From Candidatus Accumulibacter appositus (GTDB lineage Bacteria > Pseudomonadota > Gammaproteobacteria > Burkholderiales > Rhodocyclaceae): 64,000 bases of DNA. Shown here piece after piece: positions 18,896 through 26,809 of this stretch. The stretch is from assembly GCA_000585055.1 (NCBI GenBank), contig JEMX01000066.1, positions 33,094 through 97,093 of the forward strand, read 5' to 3'. Under the pieces are notes generated by a model. That model did not search any database and was not told the DNA's origin. It saw nothing but the letters and a program-made list of their open reading frames with translations. Position 1 is the stretch's first letter, and the number at the start of each line of letters is the position of its first letter. The translations under genes were made by a program, and so were the position numbers.

Positions 18896-19552
18896 TTACT
18901 CGGCGGCGGAAACCAGTCCGTTGCGAATAGCGTAGCGGGTCAGGCCGGCGACATCGTGAATGCCCAGCCGTTCCATGATCTGGGCACGATGCGACTCGAC
19001 GGTCTTGGCACTGATACCAAGGTCGAAGGCAATTTCCTTGGCTCCGTGCCCCGCGGCGATATGGCACAGGATCTCGCTTTGGCGAGGTGTCAAGGCGTCG
19101 GCCGGTGGGGGATTGCCGCTGACGCGGGCAAGGTAGCCGTCGACCACCTGCCGCGAGACGCTTGGCGACAGCCAGTTTTCGCCGCGCATCACCGCACGTA
19201 GCGCGAGTTCAAGTTCGACCGGCGCGGCGTCCTTGATCAGGTAGCCGACGGCACCGGCCTGCAGTGCCTGCAGCACGTACTCGGCGTCGGCATGCATCGA
19301 CAGAACCACCACCCGCACCGCCGGCTGGCGGCGGTGCACTTCGGCGGTCGCCACCAGCCCGTTCATGTCTTTCATGGCAATGTCGATCAGCAACACATCC
19401 GGCAGGCATTCGCCGACGCGAGCGATGGCAGCACCGCCGTCGTCGGCTTCGCCGACCACTTCAACGCCGTCGAAAGCAGCGAGCAACGAACGGAGACCGG
19501 CGCGCACCAGGCAATGATCGTCGGCGAGAACGACACGGATGCACTCGCCCAT
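18896..19552 (-). CDS. NarL/FixJ-family response regulator
   Basis: A 218-aa two-domain regulator. The N-terminal receiver has ADDHCLVRAGLRSLL, phosphorylatable Asp in DVLLIDIAMKDMNG, Ser in VLSMHAD and Lys in LIKDAAP. The C-terminal LuxR-type helix-turn-helix (LTPRQSEILCHIAAG, KEIAFDLGISAKTVESHRAQIMERL) binds DNA. The gene overlaps the end of the HisKA_3 kinase by one base, so the two form a cognate NarX/NarL-like pair. Confidence 0.93.
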   Translation of the reverse strand: MGECIRVVLADDHCLVRAGLRSLLAAFDGVEVVGEADDGGAAIARVGECLPDVLLIDIAMKDMNGLVATAEVHRRQPAVRVVVLSMHADAEYVLQALQAGAVGYLIKDAAPVELELALRAVMRGENWLSPSVSRQVVDGYLARVSGNPPPADALTPRQSEILCHIAAGHGAKEIAFDLGISAKTVESHRAQIMERLGIHDVAGLTRYAIRNGLVSAAE

Positions 19553-21582
19553 CAGCTCTCTCCAGACAAGGGCAGGGTGACGCGCAGCTCGCTGCCGACG
19601 CGCTGCGCGGGCTCCGAAAGGAGCTCCAGATGGCCGCCGGCAAGTGCCGCCCGCTCCTGCATCGAAAGCAGGCCGAGGCTCTTGCCGCGCGCTGCACCGG
19701 CCAGGGCAAGGGCCGCATCGAAGCCACAGCCATCATCCCGCACGGACAGCGTCAGCGCGCCTTGCGCCAGCCGCAACTCGAGCACCACCACGGTCGCACG
19801 GGCATGGCGGACGATGTTGTTCAGGGCTTCCTGAGTGATGCGGAAGAAGGCGATGGCAGCGTTCTCGGGCAAGCGCGGCAGGGCATCATCGGCGACGAAG
19901 CGGGCCTCGAGTCCGGCCTGCCGACAGGTGTTGTCGAGATGCGCACGCAGAGCCGCCACCAGGCCCAGATCGTCGAGCTGCGGCGGGCGTAGCTCGACTG
20001 ACAGGGCGCGCACCCGCTGCAGCGTCCGGTCGGCGATGTCGGCCGCCTCGCGGATTTCCTCGAGCTGTTCGCTCTCACTCCAGCGGGTCATGCCCAGCAG
20101 CACGATCTTGATCATCGTCAAATTCTGCCCGATGTCGTCGTGCAGGTCGCGGGCCAGGCGCCGCCGCTCGTCTTCCTGCACGCCAATGAGTCGTGCCGAG
20201 ACCTCGTGCAGGCGTTCGAGTGCGCTGCGCAACTCGGCCTCGGCGCGCTGCCGCCGTTCATCGGCGCTGAACTTGTCGAGCGCGAACGAGACGTCGCTGG
20301 CCAACTCGGCGAGCAGCTCGATCAACTCCTCGTCAAAATAGCCGACTTCGCCGGCGTAGAGGCTGAGGACGCCGACCACCGCGCCACCACGGTGGATCGG
20401 GAATACCGCCGAGGCGGCAAGGCCCGCCGCCCGAGCGCGCTCCTGCCAGGGGCCGGTACGCGGGTCGCTCACGAAATCGTTGCAGATCGCCGGGCGATCT
20501 GCACGCATGGCCGCGCCGTCAGGGCCGTGCCCCTCCGCCCGCTGCGCGTCGATCGAAATGCGCAGCCCGCGCAGGTATTCGCCGGCCATCCCGGAATCGG
20601 CAACGACGCGGATCCAGCCGTCACCGTCGAGCAGGCCGATCCAGGCACCGTCCACTTCTCCGTGACGGACGACGATTTCGCAGGCGCTGGCCAGCAAGGC
20701 CTCGACCGATCGCGAGTGCATGATCGCCTGATTGGTCTGGGCAAGGGCGTTGAAGAAGCCGCTCAGCCGCCGCAGGCGCCGCTCGGCGTCCTTGCGTTCG
20801 CTGATGTCGCGGGCAATGGCAAAAATCCCCACCGTCTCGCCGGCAATTTGCAGACAGCCCTTGGTCGTCAGATAGGTGCGCTGACCGCCCTCGGCGTCGG
20901 CGAGGACTTCTTCGCAAGTCTCGGTCGCCGCGGCGGACAGCAGGCGCTGATCTTCGGCGCGGAGACGTGCCGCGGTCGCGGCCGGGAAAAAATCCTCGTC
21001 ACCATGCCCGAGAATGCCCTCGCGCTGGCGACCCAGCAAGTCCTCGAAAGCCCGGTTGCAGAGGAGATAGCGGCCGTCCAAATCCTTGGCGAAGATGCAG
21101 TCGGTGGAGCCTTCGACGAGCGCCTCCAGCGTTGCCGCCAGCTCATCGATGCGTCGCTCCTGACGCTCGGCCTGGCGATGCAACAAGGCCTCGTGCTGAT
21201 GCCGCTGCAGCGCCAGTTCGATGGCCAACTGCAACTCGCGGTCGTTATAGGGTTTGATCAGATAGGCATGCGGCGCGGTGACGCGCGCGCGCGCGAAGCG
21301 CTCCTCGTCGTCGTAGGCGGTCAGATAGAGCAGCGGCACGCGTTGCTCGCCGACGATCACCCGCGCCGCGTCGATGCCGTCCACTGCGCCAGGCAGGACG
21401 ATATCCATCAACACCAGGTCGGGCCGGTCACGCGCCGCCGCAGCCACCGCCTCTTCGCCGGAGGCTACCGGCCCGGCGACGGCGTAACCCAGCGCAGCCA
21501 GACGCAGCGCCAGAGCCTGGGCAACGAGGGAGTCGTCCTCGACAATCAGAATGCGTTTGCCCGCCGGCACGCTTGTGTTCAT
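19552..21582 (-). CDS. Receiver-PAS-GAF histidine kinase (HisKA_3)
   Basis: A 676-aa cytoplasmic kinase. Order: receiver (about 8-125; IVEDDSLVAQAL, Asp in LVLMDIVLPGAVDG), coiled coil, PAS (GSTDCIFAKDLDGRYL), GAF (NQAIMHSRSVEALL on), HisKA_3 dimerisation domain with H-box RRRLARDLHDDIGQNL, and HATPase_c (NIVRHARAT, DDGCGFD, GLLSMQERA). No membrane segment, so it senses internal signals or is driven through its own receiver. The start at 21582 overlaps the HPt stop by 4 bp (ATGA). A longer in-frame extension is low-complexity and rejected. It most likely phosphorylates the NarL-type regulator next door. Confidence 0.92.
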   Translation of the reverse strand: MNTSVPAGKRILIVEDDSLVAQALALRLAALGYAVAGPVASGEEAVAAAARDRPDLVLMDIVLPGAVDGIDAARVIVGEQRVPLLYLTAYDDEERFARARVTAPHAYLIKPYNDRELQLAIELALQRHQHEALLHRQAERQERRIDELAATLEALVEGSTDCIFAKDLDGRYLLCNRAFEDLLGRQREGILGHGDEDFFPAATAARLRAEDQRLLSAAATETCEEVLADAEGGQRTYLTTKGCLQIAGETVGIFAIARDISERKDAERRLRRLSGFFNALAQTNQAIMHSRSVEALLASACEIVVRHGEVDGAWIGLLDGDGWIRVVADSGMAGEYLRGLRISIDAQRAEGHGPDGAAMRADRPAICNDFVSDPRTGPWQERARAAGLAASAVFPIHRGGAVVGVLSLYAGEVGYFDEELIELLAELASDVSFALDKFSADERRQRAEAELRSALERLHEVSARLIGVQEDERRRLARDLHDDIGQNLTMIKIVLLGMTRWSESEQLEEIREAADIADRTLQRVRALSVELRPPQLDDLGLVAALRAHLDNTCRQAGLEARFVADDALPRLPENAAIAFFRITQEALNNIVRHARATVVVLELRLAQGALTLSVRDDGCGFDAALALAGAARGKSLGLLSMQERAALAGGHLELLSEPAQRVGSELRVTLPLSGES

Positions 21583-21974
21583 TTCTTGGCTCCCGAGAGG
21601 ACGGCGGGCAGTGTCGTGCCGACCGGCGGCGACCTCTCCGCCGCCGCCCTCAGCGTTGTCAGAAGGCGATCGAAGGTCACCCCGGCGGCGCCCACTCGTG
21701 CGGCCGGATCGCTCTCCAGCTGGCGGGCCAGCGCCTCCATCTGGAGAGCCGTTGCGCCTAGCGCGGAGTGACCGAAGGTGCCGGCAGCGCCGGCGAGACG
21801 ATGTGCGGCGGCAGACAATTCGCGCAGTGCAGCTTCTTCCCAGCCCTGGCGAAGAAGCTGCACCGCAGCCTCGATCTGGCCCACTCGCGCCGGCAAGGAG
21901 CACTCAAATTCCCTAGCAAGTTCGGCCAGTTGGGCCGCCAGTTGCGCGGCGCTGTCGGCGGGCAGTTCAGGCAT
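21579..21974 (-). CDS. HPt phosphotransfer protein
   Basis: A 131-aa stand-alone histidine phosphotransfer domain. The phosphorylatable His is in ELSAAAHRLAGAAGTFG, the standard HPt pattern (A-H-x-L-x-G-x-x-x-x-x-G), inside an all-helical Ala/Leu-rich protein. It overlaps the single receiver gene upstream by 8 bp and the HisKA_3 kinase gene downstream by 4 bp. Together with several receivers in the same run it would shuttle phosphate between them. The start at 21974 (MPELPADS) gives a normal N terminus. Confidence 0.85.
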   Translation of the reverse strand: MPELPADSAAQLAAQLAELAREFECSLPARVGQIEAAVQLLRQGWEEAALRELSAAAHRLAGAAGTFGHSALGATALQMEALARQLESDPAARVGAAGVTFDRLLTTLRAAAERSPPVGTTLPAVLSGAKK

Positions 21975-22356
21975 CGCGCGCCTCCCACAGCATGCGCACC
22001 CGATCGGCCAGTGCCATCGGATCAAAGGGCTTGGTAATCACCCCCAGAGCACCCTCCGCCTTGAGCGCCGCGACCTCGCCGGGCAGCGCGCGTGCAGTCA
22101 TGAAGATCGCCGGCACACACTCGGTTTCCAACTGTGCGCGCAAGGCGCGCAAGGTCGCCGGCCCGTCCATGCCCGGCATCATGACGTCGAGCAGCAGCAG
22201 ATCGGGGACAAACTCGCGCACGCGTAGCAGCGCCTCATCGCCGGAAGCGGCGACCTCGACCTCGAAGCCGCCGACGGCTTCGAGCGCCAGCTTGGCGACC
22301 GTGCGAATATCGACTTCGTCCTCGACATACAGAATCCGTTGCAGGCTAGCACTCAT
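21967..22356 (-). CDS. Stand-alone response regulator receiver (CheY-like)
   Basis: A 129-aa receiver with YVEDEVDIR, phosphorylatable Asp in LLLLDVMMPGMDG, Thr in FMTAR and Lys in ITKPFDP. A strong AAGGAG precedes the ATG, and that ribosome site begins just outside the right end of a dispersed repeat copy. It heads the run REC, HPt, hybrid kinase, NarL-type regulator, all overlapping. Confidence 0.92.
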   Translation of the reverse strand: MSASLQRILYVEDEVDIRTVAKLALEAVGGFEVEVAASGDEALLRVREFVPDLLLLDVMMPGMDGPATLRALRAQLETECVPAIFMTARALPGEVAALKAEGALGVITKPFDPMALADRVRMLWEARDA

Positions 22357-22370
22357 TGTTGTTCTCCTTG

Positions 22371-22566
22371 ACGTGAAAGTCGCGTAGGCGACTCACGCGG
22401 CTCCCTTTTCCCCTCGCCTGAGAAGGCTTGGGGTGAGGCGGGGAGTTCAGGGAGCATGCTCCCTGCCCGGCGAGCGATGCCGGCGTGCACGCCGGACTGC
22501 GCACTGGAAATGAGAGGGGGCGGTCACGACGTTCATGATTTGGGCTGTGCCTTTGTGTCATCACCA
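22371..22566 (-). repeat. Dispersed hairpin repeat, copy 4 (reverse orientation)
   Basis: A complete copy read on the minus strand: GGTGATGACA..., CCCAAATCATGAACGTCGTG, C-rich tract, CCGGCGTGCACGCCGG, GGGAGCATGCTCCC, GTGAGTCGCCTACGCGACTT then TCACGT. Its left end (22533-22566) is coding and supplies the final codons and TGA stop of the CHASE kinase. Its right end stops a few bases before the AAGGAG of the next gene. Confidence 0.92.
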
Positions 22567-25520
22567 TTGAGGTTCTCCTTCCGCTTTCCTATCTCTTCTT
22601 CGTCTGCCATCGCCGGCTGCGTCAGCTCACGCACGATCTGTACCAGCCGCTCGTTGGAAGTACGCGACTTGACGAGGCTGGCAGCGACCGCCTGCTGCGT
22701 ATCGAGCCGCATCTCGGCATCGCTGGCAGAAAAGACGACCACCGGTGGCGGATGGGCCAAGTCCTGGATCACTTGCAGTAGCTCCAGCCCCGAGCCATCC
22801 GGCAGGACGAGATCGAGGATCACCACATCGAAGCTCCGCGTGGCCAACTCCTCCCTGGCAGTTGACAGCGTACGCGCGCCGACAATTTCTGCCAGGCAAC
22901 CGAACTGGGCAGCCACGATGTGCACCAGATCGGCGTCGTCCTCGACATGCAGAATGCGCGCGCGCCGCGACGCCGGCCCGTGGATTGCCCGCTTCAGCGC
23001 GGCAGCAAGTCGCTGCGCATCGACCGGCTTGTCAAGCCAGTCGACCACCGCCAGCGCGCCTCCGAGCGCCGGGGTCGCCAGGTCGGGCGACCCGGAGACG
23101 ACCACTACCGGCACCTGAAAACCGCCCTTGGCGGCACGCAAGCTGGTCAGCAGGTCGACGCCGCTCTCATCGGGCAAGCCGATATCCAGCGTCATCGCCG
23201 CGTACTGACGGCTGCCAAGGAGATCTCTGGCCATCGCCGCGCTCGAAGCGTGATCAACCTGGTAGCCGGCGCGCGTCAACAATGTCGACAGAATCTGCGC
23301 GATGTCGCCATCGTCCTCGCAAACGAGCACCCGCGGCGCCTCGCTTGCCGGCTCGCCGTCAAGCTCGCTGTCCGCCATTGCTGACCTCGCCAGCGGTGCA
23401 ATCTCCGGCAACTCGAACCAGAAGCAGGCGCCGTGACCTGGTTCGCTGTTGAAACCGATTTCGCCGCCCATACGCTCGACCAGCGCCCGTGAGATCGACA
23501 AACCGAGACCGGAGCCACCCTTGGCGCGCGTCGTCGACCCGTCGGCCTGCGAGAACTTCTCGAAGATTCGCGCCCGAAACTCCTCCGGAATCCCCGGACC
23601 GCGATCGACGACCTCTATACGCAGGCGATCGCCTCGCCGCTGCAAGGAAACATCGACCGTCTCCCCGGACGGCGAAAACTTGGCGGCGTTCGAGAGCAGA
23701 TTGGCAAGCACCTGCAGGAAACGATCGGCGTCAATGCGCGCCTGGCCCTCGTCGGCGAGGCGCGCGACGAGTTCGATGCGCACCTCGTGCTGTACGGCAA
23801 AGCCCTGGTTCGCCTCGATTGCCTGCTCGATCAAGGGCAGCAGCGGCTGCGTCGCGAACTGGAAACTCATCCGGCCCGAGGCGATTCTTTCGATATCGAG
23901 AATGTCGTTGATCAGATCGACCAGCCGGTCGCAGTTGTTGGCGGCGATGCCGATCAGCGCTTTCGCCTGCGTCGGCAGTTCGCCCGCCAGACCACCATCG
24001 AGCAGACCCAGCGAACCACGAATCGACGTCAGAGGCGTGCGCAATTCATGACTGACGGTGGCCACGAACTCATTCTTGAGATGCTCCATTTTCTTGCGTT
24101 CGGTGATGTCGTGCGCCAGACCGATGAAGCGACGGCGATCATTCACGATCACCTCGGTGACCGCCAGCTCCATCGGAAAACAACTGCCGTCGGCCCGCTT
24201 GCCGAGCACTTCGCGACCGATACCAATGATCTTGCGCACCCCGGTTTGCCGATAGGCACGGAGATAGCCGTCATGCTCGTCGGTGTAGGGCGCGGGCATC
24301 AGCATCTTGACATTGCGCCCGAGTACCTCCTCGGTGGCATAGCAAAAGAGTTTCTCGGCGGCCAGATTGAAGCTTTCGATCAGCCCCTGCTCGTCAATGG
24401 TGATGATCGCATCCAGCGTATTGTCGAGCACTGCACGCGTCCGGGCCTCCGATTCGCGCAGTTCGTGGGTCATCCCGTCGGCCAGCTTGAGGGCGCGCGT
24501 GCGCGCCCCGGCAAAGGAGTGCAGGAGGGCAAAAATCAACACGCTGATCAGCGTACCACCGGCGAGAACGGCCGTCGCCCCGCGCTTGACCGCGGCCGGC
24601 ACCTCGGCAGCATCGATGCGCAGTCGCCACTGCCGACCGGCAAAGTCGAGCAGCCTCGTGCTGACGAAGGGCGCAGGCGAGGCCTCGCGCTGCGACGCCG
24701 TCGGGTGCAGCAGGGGCTGCACATCGGCAGCGCTGCCAGCGGCCGTGCCAACGCGCCCGACATCATCGATAGCCAGGTCGAAACGCTGCGCATCGTCGCC
24801 GAAAACGCCGCGAGCGAGGTCCTCCATGCGAAAGGCTGCATACACGACGCCGAGGAAGGCATCCTGCCGCTCTTCCGTGGTCGCTATCGGCGCCCCATTG
24901 CGATAGATCGGCACCATCAGCACAAAGCTGGTCTGCCGTCCGGTTTCCTGGACCAGCGTTATTGGCGCTGTGGCCGCAGCTGCGCCCGTTGCTCGCGCAC
25001 GCTCGGCAGCATGTCTACGCGCACTTTCGCTGAGTAGATCAAGACCCATCGCGGCTTCGTTACCCTGGGCCGGCTCAATGAACTCGATCACCAGATACTC
25101 CGGCCGCTCGCCCGGCGGGCGCACCGCAAACCCCGAATACCCCTCGCCAAGGAAGTGGCGATCCGAACGGACTGCGTCACTGAACGCGTCGCGCTCGGCG
25201 AGCGTAACGCGGCGCGCGAAACCGACCACCTGAAAGCCGGGGAGGCGCTTCTTGAGTTCGAGTCGATCGATATAGCGGTGGAACTCGCCACGGTCGACTT
25301 CGACCGAGCCGGCAAAAAAACCCTGCAAACCACGCAGAACGCCTTCGTAGGCATCGAGCCGCTTGTCGAGCTGCAACACACGAATCGCCGCAGCCTGTTC
25401 GAATTCGTGCCAGGCCTCGCTTTCCGCGACGCCGACAGCCCACTGTGCGGCCCAGACGGTCAGCGCCAGACCGCAGACCAGCGACAGCACTGCGCTCCCT
25501 TGAATGCTGAACAATGCCAT
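22533..25520 (-). CDS. CHASE-PAS hybrid histidine kinase with two receivers
   Basis: A 995-aa inner-membrane hybrid kinase. Order: membrane segment (about 9-30), periplasmic CHASE domain (70-290, with YLVIEFIEPAQGNEAAMGLDL), second membrane segment (315-337), a FixL-like PAS (VLDNTLDAIITIDEQGLIESFN, FIGLAHDITERK), HisKA with H-box ATVSHELRTPLTSI, HATPase_c (NLLSNAAKFS, DRGPGIP, GGSGLGLSIS), receiver 1 (VCEDDGD, Asp in AMTLDIGLPDESG) and receiver 2 (VEDDADL, Asp in VVILDLVLPDGSG). CHASE domains bind small extracellular ligands. The last eleven residues (NGDDTKAQPKS) are encoded by a dispersed repeat. It is separated from the next signalling operon by that repeat. Confidence 0.93.
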   Translation of the reverse strand: MALFSIQGSAVLSLVCGLALTVWAAQWAVGVAESEAWHEFEQAAAIRVLQLDKRLDAYEGVLRGLQGFFAGSVEVDRGEFHRYIDRLELKKRLPGFQVVGFARRVTLAERDAFSDAVRSDRHFLGEGYSGFAVRPPGERPEYLVIEFIEPAQGNEAAMGLDLLSESARRHAAERARATGAAAATAPITLVQETGRQTSFVLMVPIYRNGAPIATTEERQDAFLGVVYAAFRMEDLARGVFGDDAQRFDLAIDDVGRVGTAAGSAADVQPLLHPTASQREASPAPFVSTRLLDFAGRQWRLRIDAAEVPAAVKRGATAVLAGGTLISVLIFALLHSFAGARTRALKLADGMTHELRESEARTRAVLDNTLDAIITIDEQGLIESFNLAAEKLFCYATEEVLGRNVKMLMPAPYTDEHDGYLRAYRQTGVRKIIGIGREVLGKRADGSCFPMELAVTEVIVNDRRRFIGLAHDITERKKMEHLKNEFVATVSHELRTPLTSIRGSLGLLDGGLAGELPTQAKALIGIAANNCDRLVDLINDILDIERIASGRMSFQFATQPLLPLIEQAIEANQGFAVQHEVRIELVARLADEGQARIDADRFLQVLANLLSNAAKFSPSGETVDVSLQRRGDRLRIEVVDRGPGIPEEFRARIFEKFSQADGSTTRAKGGSGLGLSISRALVERMGGEIGFNSEPGHGACFWFELPEIAPLARSAMADSELDGEPASEAPRVLVCEDDGDIAQILSTLLTRAGYQVDHASSAAMARDLLGSRQYAAMTLDIGLPDESGVDLLTSLRAAKGGFQVPVVVVSGSPDLATPALGGALAVVDWLDKPVDAQRLAAALKRAIHGPASRRARILHVEDDADLVHIVAAQFGCLAEIVGARTLSTAREELATRSFDVVILDLVLPDGSGLELLQVIQDLAHPPPVVVFSASDAEMRLDTQQAVAASLVKSRTSNERLVQIVRELTQPAMADEEEIGKRKENLNGDDTKAQPKS

Positions 25521-25784
25521 TTACGACCTCCGCCGCCAGCCCGAGCAAGCGCCGCACGCAGCCGCCACCTGCGCGGCACATGGCGCCCGCCCGGGCACGA
25601 CCATTGAATAGCCCTTCAGCGAGTATAGGTGCGGCAGTAAACAGCGGTCAATCAAGGTTTTTGCAGGTGGCGTGGCGATGGCGCCCGCAGCAGCGCGTGC
25701 TGCTCGCGACGCTGCTGGTCTGCCACCACCTGAGCGATCGGCAACTTGTTTGCGCATCGCCTTTCGCGCACACTGGCGACCTTG

Positions 25785-25980
25785 ACGCTCACGACTGTCG
25801 CGACGCCCCAGGTGATGAAAGCCATGACCGCCGCCCTTCACTTGCAGTGCGCATTCCGGCTTGCACGACGGGATCGTTCGCCGGGCAGGGAGCATGCTCG
25901 CTGAATTCCCCGCCGCCCCCCAAACCCTTGTCGCGCAAGGAGAGACGGGAGCTTCGCGCGTCGCGTACGCGACTTGCACG
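25785..25980 (+). repeat. Dispersed hairpin repeat, copy 5
   Basis: A copy with diverged left end (CACGACTGTCGCGACGCCCC), then GTGATGAAAGCCATGACC, C-rich tract, ATTCCGGC-TTGCAC-GACGGGAT, GGGAGCATGCTCGC, and TCGCGTACGCGACTTGCACG. It occupies much of the 477-base gap 25521-25997. The remaining left part of that gap shows no gene. The right end stops just before the GAAGGA of yaeQ. Confidence 0.88.
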
Positions 25981-25997
25981 TTGAAGGAAAACCGCGC

Positions 25998-26573
25998 ATG
26001 GCACTGAAAGCGACCATTTTCAAGGCAGAACTCACCGTCTCCGATACCGATCGCGGCTACTACGCCACGCACGCGCTGACCCTCGCCCGCCATCCCTCCG
26101 AAACCGACGAACGGATGATGGTGCGCCTCCTGGCCTTTGCCTTGCATGCCAGCGACAATCTGCAATTTACCACCGGGCTGTCCACCGAGGGCGAACCCGA
26201 CCTTTGGCAAAAATCGCCCAGCAATGAAATTGATCTATGGATCGATGTCGGCCTGCCCGACGAAAAGCAGCTGCGCCGGGCCTGCGGCCGCGCCCGGCAG
26301 GTCGTCGTCTATGCCTACGGCGGCAACAAGGCGAGCATCTGGTGGGCGAAAACCGGCGCCGCGCTCGCCCGCTGCGACAACCTGACAGTCTTCGCGCTGG
26401 CGCACGAAGCGACGGGCGAACTGGCCGCGCTGGCCGCGCGCGGCATGAACATCGCCTGCATGGTCAGTGATGGCGAGATATGGCTGAGCGACGCAACGAA
26501 GAACGTCGGCGTCGAGCCGACGGCGTGGATGACTGCCCGCCCTGGCAAGCACGCGGCAGCAAACGCGCGCTGA
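25998..26573 (+). CDS. yaeQ: YaeQ family protein
   Basis: A 191-aa soluble protein of the YaeQ family. Family-typical text includes MALKATIFKAELTVSDTDRGYY, LTLARHPSETDERMMVRLLAFAL, LWQKSPSNEIDLWIDVGLPDEKQLRRAC and NLTVFAL. YaeQ proteins have a PD-(D/E)XK nuclease-like fold, and the biological role is uncertain. The start at 25998 is set by GAAGGA about 10 bases upstream. The ribosome site directly follows the end of a repeat copy. Downstream lies only a degenerate stretch before the convergent AbiEi-like gene. Confidence 0.92.
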   Translation: MALKATIFKAELTVSDTDRGYYATHALTLARHPSETDERMMVRLLAFALHASDNLQFTTGLSTEGEPDLWQKSPSNEIDLWIDVGLPDEKQLRRACGRARQVVVYAYGGNKASIWWAKTGAALARCDNLTVFALAHEATGELAALAARGMNIACMVSDGEIWLSDATKNVGVEPTAWMTARPGKHAAANAR

Positions 26574-26639
26574 GCGCGGCCGGCGCGAAGCCGAACAGCG
26601 CCTGCCGGCCCTCCCATGCCCCCTCACAGATCGACGCCC

Positions 26640-26790
26640 TTCTGCGCGCGCATACCGGCACGATTGACTTGGCGACCTCCGAGAGCATTCCCGAGCCCGG
26701 CAGCGTGGCGATGCTGACGCTTTCCATTCTCGCCCTGGCAGCCGGAGTCCAGCTGGCGCACAGCTCACCAGACCTGCGCCGCGTCGCCAG
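26640..26790 (+). pseudogene. Remnant of a PEP-CTERM sorting signal
   Basis: One plus-strand frame reads SESIPEPGSVAMLT, then a hydrophobic stretch LSILALAAGVQ, then a basic LRRV segment. That is the three-part PEP-CTERM sorting signal (PEP at 26690-26698, membrane segment, basic end) recognised by exosortase. The frame runs on past the signal, whereas real PEP-CTERM proteins stop there, and no exported N-terminal part exists upstream because yaeQ ends at 26573. I read this as the decayed tail of a lost gene. Confidence 0.4.
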
Positions 26791-26809
26791 GCATGAGCGC
26801 TGCCCGCGC

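Noticed and set aside
20140..21771. Long plus-strand frame opposite the REC-PAS-GAF kinase
   Set aside because: Antisense to a clearly conserved kinase. No recognisable motif.
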